NCBI RefSeq assembly: GCF_014199615.1
Contig: NZ_JACHOB010000005.1
Span: 1-64,000, forward strand
Length of the DNA stretch: 64,000 nucleotides
From: Parvularcula dongshanensis
GTDB lineage: Bacteria > Pseudomonadota > Alphaproteobacteria > Caulobacterales > Parvularculaceae
Direction: 5' to 3'
The translations under genes and the position numbers were made by a program. The notes under the pieces are model-generated. The model was not told the origin of the DNA. It worked only from the letters and a program-made list of their open reading frames with translations, and made no database searches. Every line of letters begins with the position of its first letter. The first letter of the stretch is position 1. Positions 17,186-25,954 of this stretch are shown here, piece after piece.

Positions 17186-18700
17186 CTACTGGAGACTCGG
17201 CTTCCAGCCGCAGTAACGAGACAGGAAGTCTTCGTGGCTCGGCATGGTATCCGCAGTGGTGGTGATCGCGCGCCTCATCGAAGAGAGGCTCTGCCGCACC
17301 TTCTGTTCAGGCACTTGCGACGCCACAGGGTGAAGCCGACTGGGCAATATGTTCTGCCCAAGGAAAACCGCAACCCAACTCGGCCGCGCGAACAGCTCCT
17401 CGCCATGACGAAAAGCTCGACCGCTTTCCCGAAACAAATCGATCTTACGCTGCAGACTATCCGGGACGTCCATCGTCCGGCAGTAATCCCAGAAGGGACT
17501 GTCATTGCGCTCCGTAGCCTTGTAGTGGAGCACGATGAAGTCGCGCACTTCCTCGAAGTCCGCGCGCATCGATCGGTTGTACTCCCGCCTGAGCGTCTCG
17601 GGCAAGCTAGTGTCCGGCATCAGCGCGATGAAGCGGCTGATGCCCTGCTGGATCAGATGTATCGATGTCGACTCGAGCGGCTCGATGAAGCCGGCCGACA
17701 GTCCGATCGCGACGCAGTTTTTTTCCCAGAACGATCGCCTATGGCCCGTACGGAACGCAATTCTCCGCGGCTCGGAGAGGGGAGGACCATCCACTGTTTC
17801 GAGCAAAACCTCTGCCGCCGACACATCGTCCATGAACGCGCTACAGTAGACGTGGCCGTTTCCGATCCGCCGCTGCGTCGGGATGCGCCACTGCCAACCT
17901 CCGGTCTTTGCCGTCGATGTCGTTAGTGGTTTGATCGGCCCGACGTGAGCGCTGGGGACCACTTGCGCTCTGTCGCACGGGAGCCAGTGGGACCAATCGA
18001 TGAACGGCACGTCTAAGGCCCCTTCGTGGAGCAACGCCCGGAACCCGGAGCAGTCGAAGAAGAAGTCACCCGAGACGGCGCGGTCATCGCTGAGGCGGAC
18101 CTCCGTGACGAACCCAGACGACGGGTCTCGCCCAACCTCGCGAACTTCCCCCTCGATACGCCGAACGCCCCGACCTTCGGCGAACCGTCGCAAGAACCGG
18201 CCGTAGAGGTTCGCATCGAAATGGTAGGCGTAGCCCATCTGCGACAGAACCGACCGTGCGTCCCGGGACGGCAGAGCGAACTTCCCGGCCTTCGCCGCGA
18301 CCGCGCAAAGGCTGAACTCTTCGATGGCCGGCACGTCGCCGGTCTCATGTGCCGCCAGCCAGTAGTGATGGAAATCAATGCCGTTGAGATCGGCCCCGTG
18401 CTCGCCGAACGGGTGAACGTAGACGTCCCCCTTCCGCCCCCAGTCGACGAATTGAATGCCCAGCTTGAAGGTCGCATCGGTCGCCCGCATGAACTCGTCT
18501 TCGCGCAGGCCGAGCATAGCGTTGAACTTCAGGATATCGGGGATCGTCGCTTCGCCGACGCCGACGGTGCCTATTGCGTCCGACTCCACCAGTACGATCT
18601 CGACCGTATTGGGATCGTACACGCTCGACAGCGCCGCTGCGGTCATCCATCCCGCCGATCCCCCTCCGACGATGACAAAGCGTTTAAGTATCGTTGTCAT
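17186..18700 (-). CDS. Flavin-dependent tryptophan-halogenase-like protein (third gene of operon)
   Basis: The protein has 504 residues from the ATG at 18700; an upstream in-frame start would add 56 unrelated residues. The FAD-binding GGGSAGW is at about residues 12-18 and the halogenase motif DATFKLGIQFVDWG carries Lys79. The WxWxIP motif appears as GWQWRIPTQ. The catalytic Glu and halide-site segment is GFIEPLESTSIH (Glu343). These residues match those used by PrnA-type enzymes to form and direct hypohalous acid, so it is probably active, needing FADH2 from a flavin reductase not seen here. There is no signal peptide, so it is cytoplasmic. Its start overlaps the preceding gene by 17 bases. 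Confidence 0.9.
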   Translation of the reverse strand: MTTILKRFVIVGGGSAGWMTAAALSSVYDPNTVEIVLVESDAIGTVGVGEATIPDILKFNAMLGLREDEFMRATDATFKLGIQFVDWGRKGDVYVHPFGEHGADLNGIDFHHYWLAAHETGDVPAIEEFSLCAVAAKAGKFALPSRDARSVLSQMGYAYHFDANLYGRFLRRFAEGRGVRRIEGEVREVGRDPSSGFVTEVRLSDDRAVSGDFFFDCSGFRALLHEGALDVPFIDWSHWLPCDRAQVVPSAHVGPIKPLTTSTAKTGGWQWRIPTQRRIGNGHVYCSAFMDDVSAAEVLLETVDGPPLSEPRRIAFRTGHRRSFWEKNCVAIGLSAGFIEPLESTSIHLIQQGISRFIALMPDTSLPETLRREYNRSMRADFEEVRDFIVLHYKATERNDSPFWDYCRTMDVPDSLQRKIDLFRESGRAFRHGEELFARPSWVAVFLGQNILPSRLHPVASQVPEQKVRQSLSSMRRAITTTADTMPSHEDFLSRYCGWKPSLQ

Positions 18701-20171
18701 TAGTTTCCGCGTTCCGCCGAATATAGAGCTCGAGACCGTCCATGTACTGATGGTGGAGCGGCATCGTACGCGCGAACCGGGCGATTGAATCGCGCATCTC
18801 ATCCAACTGAGCCGAAAGTCTGGCGCCTCCAGCTCCCTCCGCGAAACGGTCATATCGTTCGGGTACACGCCCCATCCCGAAATGCTGGATCAACCAATCC
18901 TCCTCGTTGAACGGTTCGTGGTCGAAGGTCACGCTGACCCCACGACGGGTAAAAGCCGAAAGCTTCGCAGACAGTCGCTCGGGCAGAAGCTGATCGCGAG
19001 CCGTCGCCCAGAAGGCGCCTTTTGGAAGGTGCGGAGTTCCGTAAAGCGAAGCGTTGAAAGCGAATGCGTTCTCGAAGTCGTCCCTATGCCGTCGGTTGTA
19101 GAGCTCCTCCTCGACGGACATCTCGGGGGCGACCGGTACCAGCGAGATCACGCGTTCGATGTCCCGCTCGAGCATCATGATCGGTGCTGGCGTGATCGGT
19201 TCAAGCACCGCGGCCGAATGGCCGATACCGACGCAATTACCTCGCCAAGCCATCGTGCGCTTGCCGAGCGTCAACGTGCAGCTCTGTCGAAGATCTTCGA
19301 AGTCCGGCGTGGCGTCCGACCGCCTCTCGTCCTCTTCACTCAGTTCGAGGAAGTGGACCCCATCGCGCAGATGCGCGGCGGAGGTCCAGCCGCGCCCGCC
19401 CGCCCTTACGACGCGGACAGGGGGCCCTAGACGTTCGCACGACCTACGGAATGCTTCTCCGCGCACCTGCCGCCCGGATCGCTCTTGCGGCACGCCGACG
19501 GCGCTCAGAAGCAAGGCCTGCGGTCCGGTCGCGTCGACATAAAAGTCGCCACGAACCACCGATCCGTCGCTCAGCCGCAGTGAGGCGATGCGGCCGGATG
19601 CGACCTCGACGTCATTCAACAGCGCTTTCGTGCGGTCGTACCGAAGGCCGCCGGCCGTTTCGAACAGCCCGGCGTAGGCACTCGGCTCGATCTGGTAGCC
19701 GTATTCCGCACGGGCGAGAGGGGACGCCCCACGTTCCGGCGGATGAGCGAACGCACCCCGCGCGGCGGCTATCGCCGGTAAGAGGAATGGCTCGAGCTGC
19801 GTTCGACCGGTCTGGGTAAGGAAGTGGTGGAAGGCGACGTTGCCTATGACCGGGAGGGGTAGGTGGTGGCACTGATGCCAGGAACGATCGCCCCATCGCT
19901 CGTAGTGCGTACCGTAGGCGAAGCTCATCGCGCTTCGTAGAACGAGGTCAGGCTCGCTCACGCCCGCGGCGAGGTTGAATGCGTAGGCCGACGGACCGGT
20001 GACTTGCCCATAGAAGAAGTCTGCGTCGTGGTCCCGAGGTGTGGGAACGACCTCAATCGCGACGGAGGCCGGCAAGCGGCGGGACAGCGCAGCCGCGCAC
20101 ATCTGGCCGGCCAGACCGCTGCCGCAGATGACCACGAGCGATTGGGCGTTCGGATCGTTCGCGTTCATCAT
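18684..20171 (-). CDS. Degenerate tryptophan-halogenase-like flavoprotein lacking catalytic residues
   Basis: The protein has 495 residues, the same fold and the same length class as its neighbours. The FAD loop is GSGLAGQ instead of GGGxAGW. At the position of the conserved lysine the sequence reads MSFAYGTHYERWG, with Ala85 replacing Lys. At the catalytic glutamate it reads LEPITPAPIMML, with Thr327 replacing Glu and the Ser-Thr halide site changed to Pro-Ala. The WxWxIP motif is absent. It is therefore unlikely to halogenate by the known mechanism. The frame is intact and overlaps both neighbours (ATGA upstream, 17 bases downstream), so it is a kept gene, not a pseudogene. A partner or regulatory role is possible. 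Confidence 0.82.
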   Translation of the reverse strand: MMNANDPNAQSLVVICGSGLAGQMCAAALSRRLPASVAIEVVPTPRDHDADFFYGQVTGPSAYAFNLAAGVSEPDLVLRSAMSFAYGTHYERWGDRSWHQCHHLPLPVIGNVAFHHFLTQTGRTQLEPFLLPAIAAARGAFAHPPERGASPLARAEYGYQIEPSAYAGLFETAGGLRYDRTKALLNDVEVASGRIASLRLSDGSVVRGDFYVDATGPQALLLSAVGVPQERSGRQVRGEAFRRSCERLGPPVRVVRAGGRGWTSAAHLRDGVHFLELSEEDERRSDATPDFEDLRQSCTLTLGKRTMAWRGNCVGIGHSAAVLEPITPAPIMMLERDIERVISLVPVAPEMSVEEELYNRRHRDDFENAFAFNASLYGTPHLPKGAFWATARDQLLPERLSAKLSAFTRRGVSVTFDHEPFNEEDWLIQHFGMGRVPERYDRFAEGAGGARLSAQLDEMRDSIARFARTMPLHHQYMDGLELYIRRNAETNDNDT

Positions 20172-21727
20172 AGGTCGTAGGGGTTGGTCCGGACGTGCGC
20201 GGCCGAACTTTCCGAGGCTGCCCCGCAGGCACTGATAAAGGACTCGTGCGCGGGAGTTGCTCCGACAGCTTTCGAGACGTCCTCACGGACGCTCTTCATA
20301 CGATATCGCAGAGCGTCGATAGGCAACCGCTCCGCACGGCAGTCATAGGAACGCGGCAGGACGTTCTGCCCCATGAAGACCGCGATCCAGCTCGGTGGGA
20401 GGAAGACGCCGAACTCATAGGCGACAACGTGACCCCGATGTCGCCAGGCCTCGATCTTCTCTTCGAGGCTATCGGGTAGTCGCATGGCCCGGAAGTATCG
20501 CCACATCTCGGTGTCGCTGCGCTCCGTCGCCACGTAGTGCAGCAGAAGGAAGTCGCGAACCCGCTCGAAGTTCAGCGCCATGCGCCGATTGTACTCGCTC
20601 TCGTCCCCGGGATGGAAGTCGCGATCGGGGAACAGTTCGATCAGCTCGGCGATGCCTTCCTGTACGAGGTGAATCGATGTCGATTCGAGCGGTTCGAGGA
20701 AACCACCCGCGAGGCCGAGCGCGACGACATTCTTGTTCCAGAACTTGCGGCGACGTCCCGTGGTGAAGCGCAGTTGGCGCGGATCCGCGAGGGCGGGGGA
20801 GTCCAAGTTCGAGAGCAACTCTTCCCGGGCGCTCTCTTCGTCGACGAACTCGCTGCAGTAGACGTAACCGTTTCCGGTCCGGTGCTGCAGCGGGATGCGC
20901 CACTGCCAGCCTGCTGACCGCGCTGTTGCCTGCGTGTATGGGGGGAGGGGACGGCGGACTTCGCTCGGCACGGCGAGGGCTCGGTCGCAAGGTAACCAGT
21001 CCTGCCAATTCTCGTAGCCGGTCTCCAACGCCCCTTCGATCAGCAACCCCCGGAAGCCGGAGCAGTCGACGTAGAGATCCGCCGCCACGGAGCGACCGTC
21101 GGCGAGCTGAATCGAGGTGACATGTCCGGTACCACCGTCGAGGGTCCAATCGACAATTCTGCCTTCGACGCGCTCGATCCCCGCGCTTACCGCGCGATCG
21201 CGCAGAAATCGCCCGTACAGCGTAGAGTCGAACTGATAGGCATAGCCGAAGCTCGATTGCAGGGTGCCGGGATCCGTTTGCGGACGAGTGAACCGGTTCT
21301 CTTCGGCCATACGCACCGCATAGCTGTAGTCGTCTAGCCGACACGGCGAGCCGTGCGAGCGCAGACGAAGCCATAGATGATGGAAGGAGAGCCCATCCTC
21401 CATTCGGCCGTAATCCCCGAACGGATGAGTGTATCGGTCGCCGAGCTTGCCCCAATCACGGAACTCGATCCCGAGTTTGAAGGTCGCCTCAGTCGCACGC
21501 ATGAACGCAGCCTCGTCGATCCCAAGGCCTTCGTTGAAGCTCCGAATGTGTGGCAAGGTCGCTTCGCCGACGCCAACCGTACCGATCTCGTCCGACTCGA
21601 CCAGGAAAACGCGCGTGGTGCTCCGTCCTAACCGTTGCGCCAACGCCGCAGCGGCCATCCAGCCAGCCGTACCGCCCCCAACGATGCAGATGGAGTCGAG
21701 TTCCTCGCTGCCGGACGTTTTCCCCAC
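20168..21727 (-). CDS. Flavin-dependent tryptophan-halogenase-like protein (first gene of operon)
   Basis: The protein has 519 residues. The FAD loop GGGTAGW is at residues 17-23; EATFKLGIEFRDWG gives Lys84; GWQWRIPLQ is the WxWxIP motif; and FLEPLESTSIH carries Glu348. All halogenase signatures are present. It is close to the 17186-18700 protein across its full length, pointing to duplication. It leads the three-gene operon and diverges from the TonB-dependent receptor; the promoter must lie within 21728-21931. Related genes sit beside TonB receptors in Brevundimonas (BrvH) and Xanthomonas, where purified enzymes halogenate indole-type compounds. The natural substrate is unknown. Confidence 0.91.
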   Translation of the reverse strand: MGKTSGSEELDSICIVGGGTAGWMAAAALAQRLGRSTTRVFLVESDEIGTVGVGEATLPHIRSFNEGLGIDEAAFMRATEATFKLGIEFRDWGKLGDRYTHPFGDYGRMEDGLSFHHLWLRLRSHGSPCRLDDYSYAVRMAEENRFTRPQTDPGTLQSSFGYAYQFDSTLYGRFLRDRAVSAGIERVEGRIVDWTLDGGTGHVTSIQLADGRSVAADLYVDCSGFRGLLIEGALETGYENWQDWLPCDRALAVPSEVRRPLPPYTQATARSAGWQWRIPLQHRTGNGYVYCSEFVDEESAREELLSNLDSPALADPRQLRFTTGRRRKFWNKNVVALGLAGGFLEPLESTSIHLVQEGIAELIELFPDRDFHPGDESEYNRRMALNFERVRDFLLLHYVATERSDTEMWRYFRAMRLPDSLEEKIEAWRHRGHVVAYEFGVFLPPSWIAVFMGQNVLPRSYDCRAERLPIDALRYRMKSVREDVSKAVGATPAHESFISACGAASESSAAHVRTNPYDL

Positions 21728-21752
21728 GTTCTACCCCCGCCATCGCATCTAT

Positions 21753-21766
21753 TGTTAGCGCTATCT
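21753..21766. promoter_or_regulatory. TAGCGCTA operator candidate between halogenases and receptor
   Basis: The segment TGTTAGCGCTATCT contains the perfect palindrome TAGCGCTA at 21756-21763. It lies 26 bases upstream of the first halogenase start and 166 bases upstream of the receptor start. The same core precedes the esterase/GH27 operon (13482-13489). A LacI-family (XylR-like) regulator could control both directions from here. An additional palindrome, CTTGCAAG, is at 21776-21783. Confidence 0.5.
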
Positions 21767-21931
21767 TGCAGCCGTCTTGCAAGCCGTTCTAGCACGAAGA
21801 CGGACTCTTCTGGACGGTGACAAACGATTACATTGTCCGTCCCGCTTCACACCCAGCCAACGCTTGCGATACCGTTCGTGTCAACAAATTCATAAAGTGT
21901 CCCGGGAGGACACGCAAAGAGAGGGCATCGC

Positions 21932-24900
21932 ATGCGTTATCGCCACGCCACAGGGCAACTGCGTCACAAGAACGGAATGCTACTGGGCGTTTCCGCGCTA
22001 GCTTGCATTATTGGTGTGCAGGGAGCCTTCGCGCAGGAAGACTTCAACGAACCCTCTGAACAACCTATTGAATCTGGCTTAACGGAAGCAGAAGCGGACG
22101 TCATCGTCGTCCAAGGCATCCGCCAATCGCTCGAAACTGCAGCTGAAACCAAACGAAACGCCGACACATTCGTCGACTCGATCACGGCGTCGGACATTTC
22201 CACTCTTCCGGACCTGTCCATCGCCGAAGCCCTCGGCCGTATTCCCGGCGTCACCGTTTCTCGCTTCTCGACTGGTGGTGCGAGTCCGGACTTTCCGTCT
22301 CCTGAGGGGGCAGGGAACCTAATTCGCGGCCTTGGCTTCGTCCGGTCCGAGTTCAATGGGCGCGATGCGTTCACCGCGAACGGCGGCCGGGCGCTGGACT
22401 TCGCGAGTATTCCGCCCGAACTCGTGGGTGCGGTCGACGTCTACAAGAACCAGTCCGCCGACCTTATCGAAGGGGGCATCGGCGGGACCATCAACCTCCG
22501 TACGCTCGAACCGTTCGATCGATCCGGACCGGTCCTCGCCCTCATTGGCGATTACACCTACACCGATCTTCGCGATGAGTGGTCGCCGACCATTGCCGGC
22601 ATCGCCGGCAACAGGTGGGATACCGACGTCGGCGAGTTCGGTCTCCTCGTGTCTGTATCGACGTCGAAGCTGAAGTCAGACATCAACGGCTGGCAACAGG
22701 CAGCGCCGACGCCCCGGCCCCTCGACCTCCTTGGAACGGATTCCGGCGATCCAGCGGCCGCTGATCCGGACACTGGGGAGGCGCCCGGCGTGGGGGTCAT
22801 CTTCGAAGGGTACGGACCCGACGAAATCGGTGCCCTCGTACCGGGCTTTCAGTTGAGGACGAACGAAGTCGATCGCGACCGTCAAAGCTATTATGCCGCC
22901 GCGCAGTGGCAGAACGACTTCCTCCGAGCGACGATCAAGTTCGTTCGGGTGGAGAACGACACCGATAGCCTCGAGCATACCACCGAGTACTTCCCGAGCT
23001 ACGCGACCGCAAACCGCCTCCAGTATTCGGATGTCGTGTTCGATCCTAGCTTCTCTTCCGCGGGTATTCCGATCTGCGGGCCTGAAGCGCCGGTCGGTGA
23101 CCGGGCCGGATGCGAGCAGCTGATCCCCGTATCCGCGGGCTTGATGGAAGAGGGCGTCGTGAGCGCCGCGACCGAAAGCTACTACGGTGCGTACGGCGTT
23201 CCGGTGACCAGCCTTGGCATCGGGAAGCACGACGAGGCGATGACCCAAGACATCAGCTTCAACTTCCAATGGAACGTCACGGACAACTGGTTCGCCGAGT
23301 TCGACATGCATCACACCAAGGCGGATGCGTCGTTCTCCGAACTGTGGGGCGGCTTGAACACACCGCTTCAGGTCCTGATCAGACCCGACCTCGACAACCC
23401 GGAAGTCGAGTTCAACTTCGATCCTCGCCTGGCGCTTACGAGCTTCGCCGATCCTGCCGGCAACAATCCGGAATGGATGTACCCGACTTCGACGGCGGAT
23501 CCGATGGGCACCTGGTGGCAGTTCGCCGCCGATTCTTACCGGCAGGGCGACGGCGACCTCTCTGCATATCAGGCGGATGTGCAGTATGAGAGCCCCGGTG
23601 ACAGCTGGTTCGACGGTGTCAAGTTCGGCGTACGGTATTCCGAGCGCGACCAAGTCAACCGTGTCGCCAATCTGAACTGGGGTGCGATCAAGCCGGCCTG
23701 GAACGGCGGGCTCGGTCTCGGTGCGTTCTTCAACGAACCTGCCTTCGAAGCGGTCGACTTCTCCGACTTCTATCGTGGCGGAGTCGTGCAAGGATCGAAC
23801 ACCGAGTTCCTCTACGTGCGCTCGGACCTCTTGCTCGATTACGACTCCTACATCAGCTATTTGGAAACCGAGCCCGACATCCAATTCGATGCCGACAACC
23901 CGGACGCCGACGACGAGCCGTGGGCACCGGTTCGGGGCAGTAGGGGGGCGTTCGCCTTCAACCCGGACCAGGTATCCGACATCGAAGAGAAGACTGAGAA
24001 CGCATACGTTCGCTTCGACTTCGGTCAGGAGTTCGGGAACGGGATGTCGATCGACGGTAACGTCGGCGTCCGCTACGTTCAGACGAGTTTAGCGTCGAGC
24101 GGCTTCATCGACTATCAAGTCATCCCGGCAGATGCTCAACAGCCGGTTTTCGACCCGGAAACGGGTGAACGTCTCCGTACCGACGATGCCGAATCAAGGG
24201 ATGACTTGGCGGACTTCCAACCGGCTGCGGTTGCCTACTTCAACCAAGGCAGCCTGGCCAACGGGTTCGACAACAAGTACGAAGAGTGGCTTCCGTCGTT
24301 CAACGCGAAGTGGAACCTGAACGACGAGATGCTGATCCGGGTGGGCGCTAGCCGTGCGCTCAGCCGGCCCAACGTTCAGGATCTCAGAGCCGGTCAGACG
24401 TACTCTGCGCGGACCACACGGACGCCGTTCCCAGCGCTCGACGAAGACGATCCGTTGTTCGGGGTCGACCGCGGCGCGCAGAACATCGAACTGTCGGCGA
24501 TCGGCGCTTCCGGGGGCAATCCCGGACTGCTCCCGACCACGGCATGGAACCTGGACCTTTCGTACGAATGGTACTTCGACGGCGGGTACTTCTCCATCGC
24601 GGGCTTCAATAAAGAGCTTGAGAACATCATTGTGGGCGGTGCGGAGTCTATCGGAACCGCAACCATCGACGGCCGAACGATACCGGTCACCTACAGCGGG
24701 CAGGTCAACCAGGACTCCGCGACGGTACGAGGCATCGAGGTTGCCTACCAGCAGTTCTACGACTTTCTGCCCGGCATCCTCGGAAACCTCGGCATGCAGG
24801 CGAACTACACCTTCATCGATGCCTCGGCCGAACCGCCCCAGCCGTTCGTGGACGGTGACGGCGATGGTGAACCGGACGACTTCGCGACGATCTTCCGCTT

Positions 24901-25249
24901 TGGCGTGGACGACCTGTTGGGCCAGTCGAGCAACGTGGCGAACGTCGTCGGCATCTATCAAGACGAGAAGATCGAGCTTCGATTGGCGTACAACTGGCGG
25001 GACGAATACCTGACCAGCTACCGTGGCTACGTGACGGGTTCACCGGTGTTCAACAAGGCGGCGGGCTTCCTGGACGCATCGTTCAAGTACGACTTCAACG
25101 ATCACTTCCAGTTCAGGACCTCGATCGCGAACATCCTCGATACCAAGAACAAGGCCGAGGTTCAGATCAATCCGGATGGCCAGATGGCGGACAGGTTCAG
25201 CTTCCTAAACGACCGGCGGATCGTGTTCGGTCTTCGGTATCAGTACTGA
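21932..25249 (+). CDS. TonB-dependent outer membrane receptor
   Basis: The protein has 1105 residues and a signal peptide ending near GAFAQ (about residue 35). A TonB-box-like VIVVQGIRQSL is at about residues 56-67. The plug domain follows (TFVDSITASDISTLPDLS and EALGRIPGVTVSR), then the long beta-barrel, ending in FLNDRRIVFGLRYQY with a terminal aromatic residue. The length and the plug type match the oligosaccharide receptors of Caulobacter and Xanthomonas carbohydrate uptake loci. It probably imports oligosaccharides produced by surface enzymes; ligand specificity cannot be read. It is divergent from the halogenase operon and shares its regulatory region. Confidence 0.96.
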   Translation: MRYRHATGQLRHKNGMLLGVSALACIIGVQGAFAQEDFNEPSEQPIESGLTEAEADVIVVQGIRQSLETAAETKRNADTFVDSITASDISTLPDLSIAEALGRIPGVTVSRFSTGGASPDFPSPEGAGNLIRGLGFVRSEFNGRDAFTANGGRALDFASIPPELVGAVDVYKNQSADLIEGGIGGTINLRTLEPFDRSGPVLALIGDYTYTDLRDEWSPTIAGIAGNRWDTDVGEFGLLVSVSTSKLKSDINGWQQAAPTPRPLDLLGTDSGDPAAADPDTGEAPGVGVIFEGYGPDEIGALVPGFQLRTNEVDRDRQSYYAAAQWQNDFLRATIKFVRVENDTDSLEHTTEYFPSYATANRLQYSDVVFDPSFSSAGIPICGPEAPVGDRAGCEQLIPVSAGLMEEGVVSAATESYYGAYGVPVTSLGIGKHDEAMTQDISFNFQWNVTDNWFAEFDMHHTKADASFSELWGGLNTPLQVLIRPDLDNPEVEFNFDPRLALTSFADPAGNNPEWMYPTSTADPMGTWWQFAADSYRQGDGDLSAYQADVQYESPGDSWFDGVKFGVRYSERDQVNRVANLNWGAIKPAWNGGLGLGAFFNEPAFEAVDFSDFYRGGVVQGSNTEFLYVRSDLLLDYDSYISYLETEPDIQFDADNPDADDEPWAPVRGSRGAFAFNPDQVSDIEEKTENAYVRFDFGQEFGNGMSIDGNVGVRYVQTSLASSGFIDYQVIPADAQQPVFDPETGERLRTDDAESRDDLADFQPAAVAYFNQGSLANGFDNKYEEWLPSFNAKWNLNDEMLIRVGASRALSRPNVQDLRAGQTYSARTTRTPFPALDEDDPLFGVDRGAQNIELSAIGASGGNPGLLPTTAWNLDLSYEWYFDGGYFSIAGFNKELENIIVGGAESIGTATIDGRTIPVTYSGQVNQDSATVRGIEVAYQQFYDFLPGILGNLGMQANYTFIDASAEPPQPFVDGDGDGEPDDFATIFRFGVDDLLGQSSNVANVVGIYQDEKIELRLAYNWRDEYLTSYRGYVTGSPVFNKAAGFLDASFKYDFNDHFQFRTSIANILDTKNKAEVQINPDGQMADRFSFLNDRRIVFGLRYQY

Positions 25250-25351
25250 CCTACGTGACTTGGGCGACGGGAACCGCATCGGTCCTCCCGTCGCTCGAAC
25301 ATCGGTTCACTGGGTCATACGGCCTGAGGGTAGTGGAAGAAGGAGGTCACC

Positions 25352-25954
25352 ATGCGTTGGTTCACGACCGCAACGATCGTCATCGCCTTGTCTGCCTGTG
25401 CCACCGGAAACCAAAATGCCTACCGTGAGGCTGACCGAGCTGGCGGTGCTGGGTACAGCTCGACGCAGATCGGCGACCAGGACCGCTTCGAGATCGCGTA
25501 TGTCGGTACGCCGAAGATGCCGCAGGACGTCGTGGCGCGCTACGCGCTGAGACGCGCCGCCGAGCTCACTATCGAACAGGGCGGGGAGTGGTTCGCGGTC
25601 TTGAACACGAACACAAGGATGTTCGAGCGAGGGAAGGGGGGTGACCTCCGGGCGCGGACAGGGCCCTTCCTGAACGATGAAGGCGCGTCCGACAGCAGGA
25701 CCGCTGACTCTAGCAGCGATATCGGGGACACACCCGACGTCATGACTGGTCAGGACTTCGGTGGCTTCGGCGGCAGCGGCGTTCCCTACCAAGTTCAAGA
25801 ACGTTGGAGACGACCTACCTTCTACCAAACTCGTTTGATCATACAGACCGGATCGGGGGACGAAGCTTCGTTTCCCGGTGTGACCTCGCCCCCCCAGATC
25901 TTCTCCGCCCGCACGATCATCGAGGCGGTCGAGGCGCAGAACGAAGGCGAATGA
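25352..25954 (+). CDS. CC0125/CC1285-family lipoprotein
   Basis: The protein has 200 residues, an ATG behind AAGGAGGT, and a lipobox IALSAC (cysteine about 16). It contains the family-like segments YREADRAGGAGYSSTQIG and VVARYALRRAAELTIEQGG. A low-complexity Ser/Asp/Gly linker covers about residues 110-145. This family of alphaproteobacterial lipoproteins has no settled function. It follows the receptor by 100 bases, so it could be co-transcribed and could help at the outer membrane; that is inference. Confidence 0.75.
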   Translation: MRWFTTATIVIALSACATGNQNAYREADRAGGAGYSSTQIGDQDRFEIAYVGTPKMPQDVVARYALRRAAELTIEQGGEWFAVLNTNTRMFERGKGGDLRARTGPFLNDEGASDSRTADSSSDIGDTPDVMTGQDFGGFGGSGVPYQVQERWRRPTFYQTRLIIQTGSGDEASFPGVTSPPQIFSARTIIEAVEAQNEGE

